From positions 744,001-808,000 of the forward strand of contig CBDIDH010000001.1 in NCBI GenBank assembly GCA_965277595.1: DNA of 64,000 nt, read 5' to 3'. Each line of letters begins with the position of its first letter. The first letter of the stretch is position 1. A model generated the notes under the pieces. The model saw only the letters and a program-made list of their open reading frames with translations. It did not search any database and was not told the origin of the DNA. The translations under genes were made by a program, and so were the position numbers. The DNA is from CBDIDH01 sp965277595 (lineage in GTDB: Bacteria; Planctomycetota; Planctomycetia; Isosphaerales; Isosphaeraceae). This document shows positions 8,419 to 16,981 of this stretch, piece after piece.

Positions 8419-11337
8419 TCAGTCGACATACACGAATTCATTGCTCGCGAACAGAACACGCAAAAACCCCGCCCAGTCGTTCGGCCGAGCCGCGAGAAAC
8501 CGGCGGGCGACGGCACGTTCCGCGTCTCGGGGCGGGCGACCGAAGAGAAGGCGGCAGGCGCGGTCGAGCCGACCGGCATCGTCTGGCAAGGGGGCAAGGC
8601 GTCGAGCGAGACCCGACGCTCGGGCGTGGACGAACGGGTCGTTCAGGTAAAAGAGGGCCTGGGTGGGTACGGTCGTGCTGTCGCGGCGGCCGGTGCAGGA
8701 GTTCGGGTCGGGGCCGTCGAAGAGGGCGAGGAACGGATGACGCTTGATCCGCTGCGTCATCAGGTAGACGCTCCGGCGGTCGTGGTCGTAAACGGCGGTA
8801 AATGGGTTGTGCTGGGTGAAGCTCCAGGTTTTTGGTTCGGGAAAGGGATGCGGGCCGGCGGGGGTCGGGTCGAGGTCGCCACTGACAAAGAGAAGGGCGT
8901 CGCGGATTTCCTCGGCGGTCAGGCGGCGACGATCGAACCGCCAGAGCGTGAGGTTGTCGGGATCGGCCAGGGCGTCGCGGTCGTCGGTCGCGTCGGCCCG
9001 TTGATAGGCGTCGGTCAGCATGACCCGGCGATGGAGCGCCTTGAGCGACCAGCCGTCGGCGAGGAATCGGGCGGTCAGCCAGTCGAGGAGTTCAGGATTC
9101 GTGGGGGCCTCGCCGCGAACGCCGAAATTGTCGGGCGTGCGGACGAGCCCGTTGCCGAAGTGCCCCTGCCAGACTCGGTTAACGATCACCCGAGGGGTGA
9201 GCGGGTTCTTCGGGTCGCAGATCCACCCCGCAAGCTCGCGCCGACCGCTTCCGGCTCCTGAAGGCACGGGCTGGCCGCCGAGGGCCTCAAGAAATCGCCT
9301 GGGAACGACCGCCCCGCGCGTGTCGGGGTCCCCCTTGACGCGGAGATTCGCGTCGTGCGGGCTCCCCTCGGCGACGGCGTATCCTTGGGGCGTGGAACCG
9401 GGAAGGGAATCAAGCGCCGCTTTCGCCTGATTCAAGGCGCGAAGGGCATCGACCGACCCGGCGAGGGCCTCGCCGAGGTCCGGCCCGATCGCGAGCGACC
9501 AGCCGACCCCATCGCCTCCCGAGGCGTCGATGTCCTCAACCCGGCCCGAGATCGAGACGACGCCATCGATCGGGCTTTGCCAGGCGAGAACGACCGCCCC
9601 TTTCGGCCCGGGATGGAGCGCGATCGAACGCGCGGGTTGCTTGACCGTCTGAAAGGCGACCGGCTGTTCGTTCGTGTTCACGAAGAGACAGGGGCAAGGC
9701 TCGGCTCCGCGCCAAGAGGCCAGTCCCCTGGTCCCGACGGCGTCGCGGTCGAACTCGGTCAGGAGCCGGGGGACGGCCGCACCATCCCAGACCTGCCAGA
9801 CCGCCTTGTTGCCGAGGCCATCATCGTGCCGGAATCCGGTCGCGTTCTGATAGGCGTCGGGCAGGAGGTCGCGGGTGACGTCCCAGACCCGCTTCGCGGC
9901 GTTTTCTTCGCGGATTTGCAGTTCGATCCGGGTCGAATCGGCCCCGTGACCCGACTTCGGCGAGACGGTGAGCTTGAGCATCTCGCCTTTGCGAATGCTC
10001 AGGTCGTGGAGGCTGCCGGTTCCGGCCGAGGCCGCGAAATCCTGGGCGCCGCCGTTGCCGATCTCACCGGCCGCGAGCGCTTTCTCGGACCCCGCCGCCG
10101 CCTGAGCAACCCGACTTTCGGCGACGTTCAAGGCGGCTTCGGCCGAGGCGACCCGGCTTTTCTGGGCATCGACTTGTCGGCGATATTCCTCGGGTGGAAC
10201 GAGGGGGACGTTGTCGCGAGGGACGCGGTCTTTCTCGCAACCGGGCGCGGGATATCGCGTGCTCTCGAAGATTCCGAAGAGGGCGTAATAGTCGTTCGCG
10301 GTCACCGGATCGTACTTGTGATCGTGGCATCGGGCGCAGGCGACCGTCAGGCCGAGAAGGCTCTTGCTGAAGGTGTCAATCGTGTCGTCGATCGTCAGGA
10401 AATGATCCTTGAGACTATCAAAGCCGAACCGTCGGGCAACGGCCAGGTAACCTGTCGCCGTGACGAGTTCGGCGTAGCGATCGGGCGGGGCATCGCCGGG
10501 AAGGTCGCGGGCGAGAAGGTCACCGGCGATCTGCTCGCGGAGGAACTGATCGAACGGCTTGTCGGCGTTGATGGCGTTGATGACATAGTTTCGATAGCGC
10601 CAGGCGTCGGGGACGGGCATGTCGGCGGTTTCCCCGGCGGTGTCGGCGTACCGGGCGACGTCGAGCCAGGCGCGGCCCCACTTCTCGCCGTGTCGGGGCG
10701 AGGCGAGGAGCCGGTCAACCACCCGGACGAAAGCCTCGGGCGAGGTGTCGGCCAGGAAGGACGCGACCTGATCGGGCGTCGGCGGCAGGCCGGTCAGGTC
10801 AAACGTTGCCCGGCGAATCAGAATGCGTTTCTCGGCGGGTCCGGCGGGGGAGACCCCCCTGGAGTGTTGCGAAGTTGTGAGAAAGGCGTCGATCGGTGAG
10901 CTGACGTTAGCGCCGGGGACGTTCGGCGGGGCGACGTCCTTGACCGGTTCGAACGACCAGTGCCGCGCGGCCTGGACCGGCGCGGCGCGATCGGGCCAGG
11001 AGGCACCGGCGGCGATCCAGCGGGTCAGGTCGTCGACGGCCTCGCGCGAGAGGGGTTTGTCGGGAGGCATCGGCGTCACGTCGTCGCCGATTCGTCGGAT
11101 TGCCTGGATGAGCAGGCTCTCCGCGGCGCTTCCCGGCACGACGGCCGGGCCGTTCTCGCCGCCGCGAAGCAGGGCCTCGCGCGAGTCCAGCCGGAGGCCC
11201 GCCGACGCCTTTTGTGGTCCGTGGCAGCGGACGCAGACGCCCGCCAGAACGGGGCGGACCCGGGATTCGAAGAACGTTTCCTCGGCCGGCGCGGCCAGCG
11301 CCGCGGCAACCGCCAGCAATCCGACGGCCTGAATCAT
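8419..11337 (-). CDS. PSCyt1/DUF1549/DUF1553 domain protein
   Basis: 972 aa. Signal peptide at residues 1-18. A planctomycete-type cytochrome domain (PSCyt1) follows with the heme motif CVRCH at 35-39. DUF1549 spans about 165-380 (RRATFDLTGLPPTPDQV; a second CxxCH, CARCH, near 334). DUF1553 runs from about 700 to the end (LTPRVIVNRVWQGHFGNGLV). Start ATG 11337 has GAGG 8 bases upstream. The two CxxCH motifs imply covalent heme outside the cytoplasm. It is the first gene of a two-gene unit with the DUF1501 gene. The pair is one of the commonest paralogous units in Planctomycetota, and each copy is thought to serve a specific polymer or sulfated substrate; nothing here tells which. Confidence 0.95.
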   Translation of the reverse strand: MIQAVGLLAVAAALAAPAEETFFESRVRPVLAGVCVRCHGPQKASAGLRLDSREALLRGGENGPAVVPGSAAESLLIQAIRRIGDDVTPMPPDKPLSREAVDDLTRWIAAGASWPDRAAPVQAARHWSFEPVKDVAPPNVPGANVSSPIDAFLTTSQHSRGVSPAGPAEKRILIRRATFDLTGLPPTPDQVASFLADTSPEAFVRVVDRLLASPRHGEKWGRAWLDVARYADTAGETADMPVPDAWRYRNYVINAINADKPFDQFLREQIAGDLLARDLPGDAPPDRYAELVTATGYLAVARRFGFDSLKDHFLTIDDTIDTFSKSLLGLTVACARCHDHKYDPVTANDYYALFGIFESTRYPAPGCEKDRVPRDNVPLVPPEEYRRQVDAQKSRVASAEAALNVAESRVAQAAAGSEKALAAGEIGNGGAQDFAASAGTGSLHDLSIRKGEMLKLTVSPKSGHGADSTRIELQIREENAAKRVWDVTRDLLPDAYQNATGFRHDDGLGNKAVWQVWDGAAVPRLLTEFDRDAVGTRGLASWRGAEPCPCLFVNTNEQPVAFQTVKQPARSIALHPGPKGAVVLAWQSPIDGVVSISGRVEDIDASGGDGVGWSLAIGPDLGEALAGSVDALRALNQAKAALDSLPGSTPQGYAVAEGSPHDANLRVKGDPDTRGAVVPRRFLEALGGQPVPSGAGSGRRELAGWICDPKNPLTPRVIVNRVWQGHFGNGLVRTPDNFGVRGEAPTNPELLDWLTARFLADGWSLKALHRRVMLTDAYQRADATDDRDALADPDNLTLWRFDRRRLTAEEIRDALLFVSGDLDPTPAGPHPFPEPKTWSFTQHNPFTAVYDHDRRSVYLMTQRIKRHPFLALFDGPDPNSCTGRRDSTTVPTQALFYLNDPFVHARASGLARRLAPLPDDAGRLDRACRLLFGRPPRDAERAVARRFLAARPNDWAGFLRVLFASNEFVYVD

Positions 11338-11493
11338 CGCGACGACCTCGATCCTGAGATCAGCAGGGGCTTGACGCCCCCTTCTCCAACTGGATCATCG
11401 CAGGCGGACAACGCAATTGCCAGTCGACATCGCCGGAAGGTGTCGAGGTCTTGATTCCGATCGCCCATCCTGACCTTTCCGAAATCAACACGG

Positions 11494-12207
11494 GTGACCC
11501 CTTTGACCAGCGAGGACCGGCCAGTCCACTGGCTCAGCAAACGCTCGGTTCTCTTCCCGGCGCCCGAACTGGCCCGAGCCGACGGCCTGGTCGCCGCGGG
11601 GGGTGACCTGTCGGTCGCTCGCCTTCTGGAAGCATATCGGAACGGCATTTTCCCCTGGTTTGAAGCGGGCGGTCCGATTTACTGGTGGTCGCCCGACCCG
11701 CGCCTCGTTCTTGACCCGGCCGAGTTACGCATCTCGCGAAGCCTTCGCGCCCTGATCCGCAAGAAGACGTTCACGACGACCCTTGACGCTGACTTTCGAT
11801 CGGTCATTCACGCCTGTGCCGAGACCCCGCGCAAGGACGGAACGGGAACCTGGATCACTCCCGAGGTCGAGGCGGGTTATGCCGCGCTTCATGACCTGGG
11901 TTACGCCCATTCCGTCGAGACCTGGGCCGATGGCGAACTGGTCGGCGGCCTTTACGGCGTCTCGATCGGTCGCGCCTTTTTTGGAGAGTCGATGTTCGCG
12001 CGACGACCAGACGCCTCCAAGGTGGCACTCGTCACCCTGACCGAGGCCCTTCGGAAGCGGCAGGTCCACTGGATCGACTGCCAGGTGTCAACCCCGCATT
12101 TGATTCGCCTCGGAGCCACATTGATACCGCGATTCGAATTTCTGCGACAATTGCGCGAGGCGCGGAAGTTCCCCGACGTTCTGGAGTCGTGGTCGTCGAG
12201 TTCGTGA
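11494..12207 (+). CDS. aat: Leucyl/phenylalanyl-tRNA-protein transferase
   Basis: 237 aa, GTG start. It transfers Leu or Phe from aminoacyl-tRNA to N-terminal Lys/Arg of proteins, marking them for the N-degron pathway (ClpS/ClpAP), in the cytoplasm. Family motifs are plain: RNGIFPWFEAGGPIYWWSPD near residues 48-68 and ELVGGLYGVSIGRAFFGESM near 148-168, then HWIDCQ and HLIRLGA. Length matches the usual 220-240. The 156-bp gap to the divergent DUF1553 gene (11338-11493) should hold both promoters. It converges on ptsP with only 10 bp between stop codons. No clpS or clpA is in the window. Confidence 0.95.
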   Translation: MTPLTSEDRPVHWLSKRSVLFPAPELARADGLVAAGGDLSVARLLEAYRNGIFPWFEAGGPIYWWSPDPRLVLDPAELRISRSLRALIRKKTFTTTLDADFRSVIHACAETPRKDGTGTWITPEVEAGYAALHDLGYAHSVETWADGELVGGLYGVSIGRAFFGESMFARRPDASKVALVTLTEALRKRQVHWIDCQVSTPHLIRLGATLIPRFEFLRQLREARKFPDVLESWSSSS

Positions 12208-12217
12208 CCCGAAACGA

Positions 12218-14491
12218 TCAAGGAGACCCGCCCGGCGGCTGGTTCAGGGCCTCGCGGGCCTCGGCGGCGGATCGCGCCGAGGCGAGCCTCGGGGCGAGTT
12301 CCGCGAGGGCCTCGGGCGTCCAGGCCGAGAGTGCCCGACGGGTCGGTCCCAGATGGTCCACGGCCACGCTCAGGGCATCGACCCCGAAGGAGGCCAGGGC
12401 CACGGCCGCGGCAGGGTCGGCCGCCATCTCGCCGCAGACGGTGATGGACTTGCCCGCGCCTCGGGCGGCATCGATCGCGTCGTGAAGCAAGCGGAGAAGG
12501 CCGGGATGGAAGAGGTCGTCGGGCCGGGCGCCAACGGGGTCGTCGCGGTCGACACCCATGGCCGAGGCGGTCAGGTCGTTTGTCCCGAGCGCGAAGAAAT
12601 CGACGCGATCGGCCCAGGAGGCCACCATCGGCACCGCCGCGGCGGCCTCGATCATGATACCGAGCGGCACGGACTCGCCCGGTTCCAGCCCTTCAGCGCG
12701 GAGTTCCTCGCGAGCCTGGCGGACTGTCTCGACGGCCAGGTCAAGCAGTCCCGTCCGGGTCACCAGGGGCACGAGCAGCCTTGCCGGACCGGCCGAAGAC
12801 GCTCGCAAGATAGCTCGAACCTGGTCCTTGAACATCGCCTGAAGCGGAGGCGAGTCGAGGACGAGCCGCCAGTCAAGCGGGTACGCCGACGCCGCGGCGA
12901 GGTGCGCGAACTGAGCGAGCTTGTCGGGGCGGAGGTCAAAGGTCCGGATCGTCGCGGGCCGACCGCCGAGCGCCGTGAGCAGCTTGCGATAGATGCCGAC
13001 CTGTTCCTCCTCGCTCGGCATCGTCCGGCGAGCGAGGAGCAAGAATTCCGTCCGAAAGAGACCGACCCCACTGGCCCGACGTGATAAGGCGCGGTCGACC
13101 TCGCTGAGCAGGTTGACGTTGGCGAAGACCCGGGGCAGGCCCGGCGCGGGGTCCACGTCGGCCGACGCTTCGGCGTCCGCGGTTTCCTCGGCGATCGCCT
13201 CGGCGCCGGCGGGGGGGGCAAGGTCAACCTGACCATTGGAACCATCGACCCGGAGGAACTGACCGGCCTGGACCCGGCCGAGCAGGCCGTTGAGCCGACC
13301 GACCATCGGCACGCCAAGGCTTCGCGCGAGGATCGCCGCGTGACTCTGCGGGCCGCCGTTCTCGACCGCGACGCCCGCCAGGCGGTCGAGGTCGACGGTG
13401 AAGAGGTCAAGGACCGACGCCTCGCGCGAGACCAGGACGACCCGATCGCCCTGGGCGTCGGCATCGACATTGCCGGGTCGAAGGTGCCAGAGAATCCTCC
13501 GAAAGACGTCCTTGATGTCAAAGGCGCGCTCGCGGAAGTAGGGGTTGGACATCTTCTCGAAGACGGCGACGTATTTCTCCAGGGTGCTCGTCAGGGCGGC
13601 CTCGGCTGTTGAGCCAGCCTTGATCCGTTCGGCAAGGTCGCGCTCAATCGAGCGATCTTGCAGGATCATCAGTTGCGCTTGCAGGATGGCGCCATGATCC
13701 TCGCCGACGAGCGCGGCGATGCGACGCCCGAGGCGGCTGATCTCGTCGCGAGCGGCCTCCATTGCTCGGTTAAGCCGCGGAGTCTCGGCGGCCGGATCGG
13801 CGGCCGGGGCGTCGGCCATTGGAGTGGCCGGGTCGGCGCTGTTCACGAAATAGGCGCGGCCGGTTCCGGCGCCGGGGCTGAGCATCACGCCGGTCAGCGT
13901 GGACGGCGGCCCGGGTCCCTCGGGCTCGGCAACGGTGTCCGACGGTTCCGGCGCGCGGGCCGCGGCGGCGACCTGTTCCAGAAGCCGGGCCTCGCCGACA
14001 AGCGGCGCGAGCTGCGCGGCGACCGTGACGAGCATGCGCACTTCGCTCGGCGAGAAGGTTCGCGGCTCGGCCGTCTGGACGACGAGAACCCCTTGAACGG
14101 TGCCCGCCTCGATCAGCGGAACGCCGAGGAAGGACCGGTAGGGATCTTCACCGGTTTCGGGAAAATGTTTGAACCGGGGGTGCCGCGAGGCCTCGTCGAC
14201 CATCACCGGGGCCATGCGCTCGACGACCATGCCCGTCAGGCCCTCGTCGGTTCGCATCCGGACCCGACCGACGCTCGCCGGGTCAAGACCCACCGTGGCG
14301 CCGAGAACCAGGTCGCCGCGGTCGTGTTCGAGCAGATAGGCCGAGCAGACGTCGGTTCCGATCCGCCCCTGAATCAGCCGGACAATGCTATTGAGAGTCT
14401 CGGCGGGGTCGCGTGCGTGCGAGACGAGCCGGCTAATCTCTTCCAGGGTCAGGAGCAGAGAGCTTTCGTGGCTCGGTCCGGTCTGGCTCAT
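12218..14491 (-). CDS. ptsP: Phosphoenolpyruvate-protein phosphotransferase with GAF domain (enzyme I-Ntr type)
   Basis: 757 aa. An N-terminal GAF domain (about 15-170) precedes a complete enzyme I: an N-terminal HPr-binding part, the phospho-histidine swivel motif GGPQSHAAILARSLGVPMV (His near 384), and the PEP-binding barrel with FFALGTNDL and VCGEMAAD (Cys near 685). Between GAF and enzyme I is a Pro/Ala/Glu-rich linker (about 170-195). Enzyme I-Ntr phosphorylates NPr rather than importing sugars, and the GAF domain senses a small ligand (glutamine in proteobacteria). No HPr/NPr or EIIA gene is adjacent, so the partners must lie elsewhere. The gene is monocistronic as far as the window shows. 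Confidence 0.93.
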   Translation of the reverse strand: MSQTGPSHESSLLLTLEEISRLVSHARDPAETLNSIVRLIQGRIGTDVCSAYLLEHDRGDLVLGATVGLDPASVGRVRMRTDEGLTGMVVERMAPVMVDEASRHPRFKHFPETGEDPYRSFLGVPLIEAGTVQGVLVVQTAEPRTFSPSEVRMLVTVAAQLAPLVGEARLLEQVAAAARAPEPSDTVAEPEGPGPPSTLTGVMLSPGAGTGRAYFVNSADPATPMADAPAADPAAETPRLNRAMEAARDEISRLGRRIAALVGEDHGAILQAQLMILQDRSIERDLAERIKAGSTAEAALTSTLEKYVAVFEKMSNPYFRERAFDIKDVFRRILWHLRPGNVDADAQGDRVVLVSREASVLDLFTVDLDRLAGVAVENGGPQSHAAILARSLGVPMVGRLNGLLGRVQAGQFLRVDGSNGQVDLAPPAGAEAIAEETADAEASADVDPAPGLPRVFANVNLLSEVDRALSRRASGVGLFRTEFLLLARRTMPSEEEQVGIYRKLLTALGGRPATIRTFDLRPDKLAQFAHLAAASAYPLDWRLVLDSPPLQAMFKDQVRAILRASSAGPARLLVPLVTRTGLLDLAVETVRQAREELRAEGLEPGESVPLGIMIEAAAAVPMVASWADRVDFFALGTNDLTASAMGVDRDDPVGARPDDLFHPGLLRLLHDAIDAARGAGKSITVCGEMAADPAAAVALASFGVDALSVAVDHLGPTRRALSAWTPEALAELAPRLASARSAAEAREALNQPPGGSP

Positions 14492-14743
14492 GACCTTGGG
14501 CTCGTCCCTTTCGAGGAGCTGTCGGAGTTAAGTCGCGTCGGTCTTGAGAAGACCGCGGCCACGACTTCGGAAGGTGATCAGACCCTGGACGTCGAGTCGA
14601 TCGCCTGAGATCCTAGCATCTGACGCCCTTCGGGGCGAGATCCGATCGATTGATTCTCAAGAACCGTTTCCTTCTCAAATCAAGACCGAGGGCCAAGGCT
14701 CGATCGTGGAGATCATCCCCGGGAGCCGCTGCTGTCCATTCAT

Positions 14744-14797
14744 GATCGGTCATTGGCCACGCGAGAATTGCGTGGTTTCTCCGTGGAATGACCAATC
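14744..14797. repeat. Degenerate GGTCATT/AATGACC hairpin element
   Basis: GATCGGTCATTGG and its near complement GGAATGACCAATC enclose a second small stem, CCACGC/GCGTGG, around GAGAATT. It is a worn member of the GACC heptamer family found at other gene boundaries here. It lies in the 469-bp spacer 14492-14960 between ptsP and the cytochrome gene. The rest of that spacer shows no gene that I can support. Confidence 0.55.
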
Positions 14798-14960
14798 TTC
14801 GATGACAAGACCCGAATTTTTCGGTTGAGGATCGGCCATTTTTTGAAAAGGAAATGGTCCCGAGTTCGCGGTTCAAGCTCTGGCATCTCGGCGACCGCTC
14901 GGGGATGATCGAGAAATAGGTCGTTGGGCTCTGGAGCCGACTTGAAAGGGTGGGTGAACG

Positions 14961-15452
14961 ATGCTGAGAAATCGCCTTCTGTCTGTAACCTTGACCGCCG
15001 GCGCCGTGGCTTGCCTGGCCGCGGTGGCTAGTGTCGCCGATGGCGCCGGCAAGGCACCAAGCGCCGCCGATGCCGCCAAGACCCCGCTGCAAAAGGCCAT
15101 GGTCAAGATGGAAGACCAGACCAAGGCCATCCGGGCGCTGACTACCTCGCCGGGCCGGTTCAGGAAGTCGGCCGGGGGGAAAACGATCGTCACCGGGGCG
15201 GAAGACCTGGTCAAGCTCGCCAAGGAAACGCGCGGTTACACCGAGCCGGCCGAGAAACTCAAGAAGCCGCAATCGAAGTGGGAAGAATACGCCGACCAGT
15301 GCCTTGCCGCCTCGCGGGAAATGGCCGATGTCGCTCGCAAGAACGATTACAACGGCGTCCGCAAGGCCTTGAAAGACCTCGACAACTCATGCACGAGCTG
15401 TCACGGCCTCTTCCGCCCGAAGACCGGCGGCGACGACTTTGGTTCGCCCTGA
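14961..15452 (+). CDS. Class II (c'-type) cytochrome c, exported
   Basis: 163 aa. Signal peptide at residues 1-30 (hydrophobic LLSVTLTAGAVACLAAVASVADG). The mature part is Ala/Lys-rich and helical, and the single heme motif CTSCH lies close to the C-terminus (from residue 144). This is the layout of cytochrome c'/b562-like four-helix bundles rather than class I cytochromes. A class II cytochrome would act in the periplasm in electron transfer or binding of small gases; the sequence does not decide which. A GGGTGAACG ribosome region precedes the ATG. It stands alone between repeat-bearing spacers. Fold assignment rests on heme position and helical composition. Confidence 0.85.
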   Translation: MLRNRLLSVTLTAGAVACLAAVASVADGAGKAPSAADAAKTPLQKAMVKMEDQTKAIRALTTSPGRFRKSAGGKTIVTGAEDLVKLAKETRGYTEPAEKLKKPQSKWEEYADQCLAASREMADVARKNDYNGVRKALKDLDNSCTSCHGLFRPKTGGDDFGSP

Positions 15453-15470
15453 CGAGCCGGTCCGTTTCCT

Positions 15471-15660
15471 GCAATTTGGGCGGGAGGATTGCAAAGTCGT
15501 TTTCTTCGATGACCGACGACCGAGGGCCAAAAAGCGGAATTCATTGGTCATCGGTCATCGAGACTTTGCCATTCTCCGGGCAATTCGGGCAGGAAGATTG
15601 CAAAGACTGTCTCTTCGATGACCAAGGACCGAGGACCGATGACCAAGGGACGGAATTTTT
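15471..15660. repeat. Composite GACC-heptamer repeat cluster
   Basis: Two successive modules, each beginning with a GCAATT(T/C)GGGC...ATTGCAAAG block (15471 and 15580), then (T/C)TTCGATGACC and 7-bp units GACCGAG, GACCGAT, GACCAAG. In the first module the units face inverted GGTCATCGGTCATCG (to 15560) across GGAATTC. The second ends in GACGGAATTTTTCGG without a full inverted arm. It occupies the spacer between the cytochrome gene and mdh (15453-15969), where I see no coding sequence. Confidence 0.8.
15562..15590 (+). repeat. 29-bp direct repeat, copy 1
   Basis: GACTTTGCCATTCTCC followed by GGGCAATTCGGGC. It recurs with one mismatch at 15787-15815, on the far side of the inverted-repeat element 15670-15768. 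Confidence 0.8.
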
Positions 15661-15669
15661 CGGGCATTA

Positions 15670-15768
15670 GGAGCCGGGCAAGAATAACCTGTCGGACAAA
15701 CTTCGCTGAATCGCTTTGAACAAGAGCAGCGACTTCCGAAATCTGTCAAGTTATTCTTGCCCAACTCC
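15670..15768. mobile_element. 99-bp MITE-like element with 27-bp terminal inverted repeats
   Basis: The left end GGAGCCGGGCAAGAATAAC... (15670-15696) matches the reverse complement of the right end (15742-15768) at 22 of 27 positions, including an uninterrupted 13-bp core GGGCAAGAATAAC. TTA flanks both sides (15667-15669 and 15769-15771), consistent with a target duplication. The 45-bp centre has no open frame of note. The shape fits a non-autonomous miniature transposable element. No matching transposase is in the window, since the IS3 element has different ends. Confidence 0.65.
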
Positions 15769-15786
15769 TTAGTCCTTAATCATCGG

Positions 15787-15815
15787 GACTTTGCCATTCT
15801 CCTGGCAATTCGGGC
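15787..15815 (+). repeat. 29-bp direct repeat, copy 2
   Basis: Matches 15562-15590 at 28 of 29 positions. It lies just beyond the MITE-like element, preceded by a short decayed TCATCG remnant of the heptamer family. Confidence 0.8.
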
Positions 15816-15969
15816 CGGATGGGAGACGCGGGCGTTTGCCGGTGGTACTCTTGAGAGACGCCCGAACGACCAAGACGAGCCCGGTATGACGCTCGCGGCG
15901 ATGGGATCTTTGCCCAGGCGCGGCGTGGGCGTTGACCGGGATTTCCCCTTTAATTAAGGGAGCTATGCC

Positions 15970-16971
15970 ATGACCGAGCCGATCCGGATTGCGGTGACCG
16001 GGGCAGCGGGGCGTATCAGCTACTCGCTGCTCTTCCGGATCGCAAACGGGGGGATGTTCGGGCCAGACCGACCGGTCGCCCTCAGTCTCCTTGAAGCCCC
16101 CGCCTCCTTGCCGATTCTTGAAGCCACCATGATGGAGCTGGAGGACGCCTGCTTCCCCTTGCTCCAATCGGTGCGAGCCTCGTCGGACCCGGCCGAGGCC
16201 TTCGCGGGTTCCGATTGGGTGATCCTGATCGGAAGCGCCCCGTTTCACCCCGGAATGAATCGATCCGAGGCTTTGCGGGCCAATGCGCCGATTTATCTGG
16301 CTCAGGGCCGCGCGATCAACGAATCCGCCAAGAATGCGCGGATTCTGGTCGTCGCCAACCCGTGCAACACGAATTGCCTGATCGCCCAGACGACCGCGCG
16401 CGACGTTCCGGTGGATCACTGGTTCGCGATGACACGCCTTGACCAGAACCGGGGCCGTGCCCTGATCGCCCGAAAGGCGGACGTGACGGTCGATCAGGTG
16501 TCGCGCGTGACCGCCTGGGGAGACCACGGCCCCTCGATCTTCGCCGATTTTCACAACAGCTTTATCGGTGATCGCCCCGCGCACGAGGTGATCCACGACG
16601 AGAACTGGGTTCGCAACGTCTTTGAACCGGGCGTCGCCGGACGTGGCCAGGCCATTCATGACATCCGGGCGGGAGTTTCCCCCGCGGCGTCGGCCGCGCA
16701 GGCGATCATCGGCACGGTGCGAGCCTTGACGATTCCCACGCCCTTTGAACACTGGTTTAGCGTCTCGGTCGTCTCTGATGGCAGCTACGGCATTGCTCGG
16801 GGCCTGGTCTTCAGCGTTCCGGTTCGAACCGAAGACGGAGAGACCTGGTCGATCGTTCAAAACCTCTACCTTGACGATCACGCTCAGGACCGGCTCACCG
16901 CCATTGCCGCCGAACTGGAACACGAGGCCGCCGTGGTGACCGATTTCCTGCCGACTCGGAGCCGATCGTGA
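15970..16971 (+). CDS. mdh: Malate dehydrogenase (NAD-type, cytosolic-like subfamily)
   Basis: 333 aa. It oxidises malate to oxaloacetate in the TCA cycle. The Rossmann motif is GAAGRISYSLLFRIANG at the N-terminus. Other family marks are MMELEDACFPLL, NPCNTNCLIAQ, the substrate-binding MTRLDQNRG and the catalytic-His region AWGDHGPS. The organisation is that of the 330-aa MDH group with GAAG(Q)I(G)Y, not the lactate-dehydrogenase-like group. Here Q and G of that motif read R and S. ATG 15970 has GGGAG 7 bases upstream, right after an AT-rich TTTAATTAA stretch. It converges on an unrelated exported protein gene with 10 bp between them. Confidence 0.93.
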   Translation: MTEPIRIAVTGAAGRISYSLLFRIANGGMFGPDRPVALSLLEAPASLPILEATMMELEDACFPLLQSVRASSDPAEAFAGSDWVILIGSAPFHPGMNRSEALRANAPIYLAQGRAINESAKNARILVVANPCNTNCLIAQTTARDVPVDHWFAMTRLDQNRGRALIARKADVTVDQVSRVTAWGDHGPSIFADFHNSFIGDRPAHEVIHDENWVRNVFEPGVAGRGQAIHDIRAGVSPAASAAQAIIGTVRALTIPTPFEHWFSVSVVSDGSYGIARGLVFSVPVRTEDGETWSIVQNLYLDDHAQDRLTAIAAELEHEAAVVTDFLPTRSRS

Positions 16972-16981
16972 GCGACGCGGA

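Noticed and set aside
7063..9261. A 732-codon plus-strand open frame opposite the DUF1501 and DUF1553 genes
   Set aside because: It spans two real genes on the other strand, has shadow-type composition and no domain.
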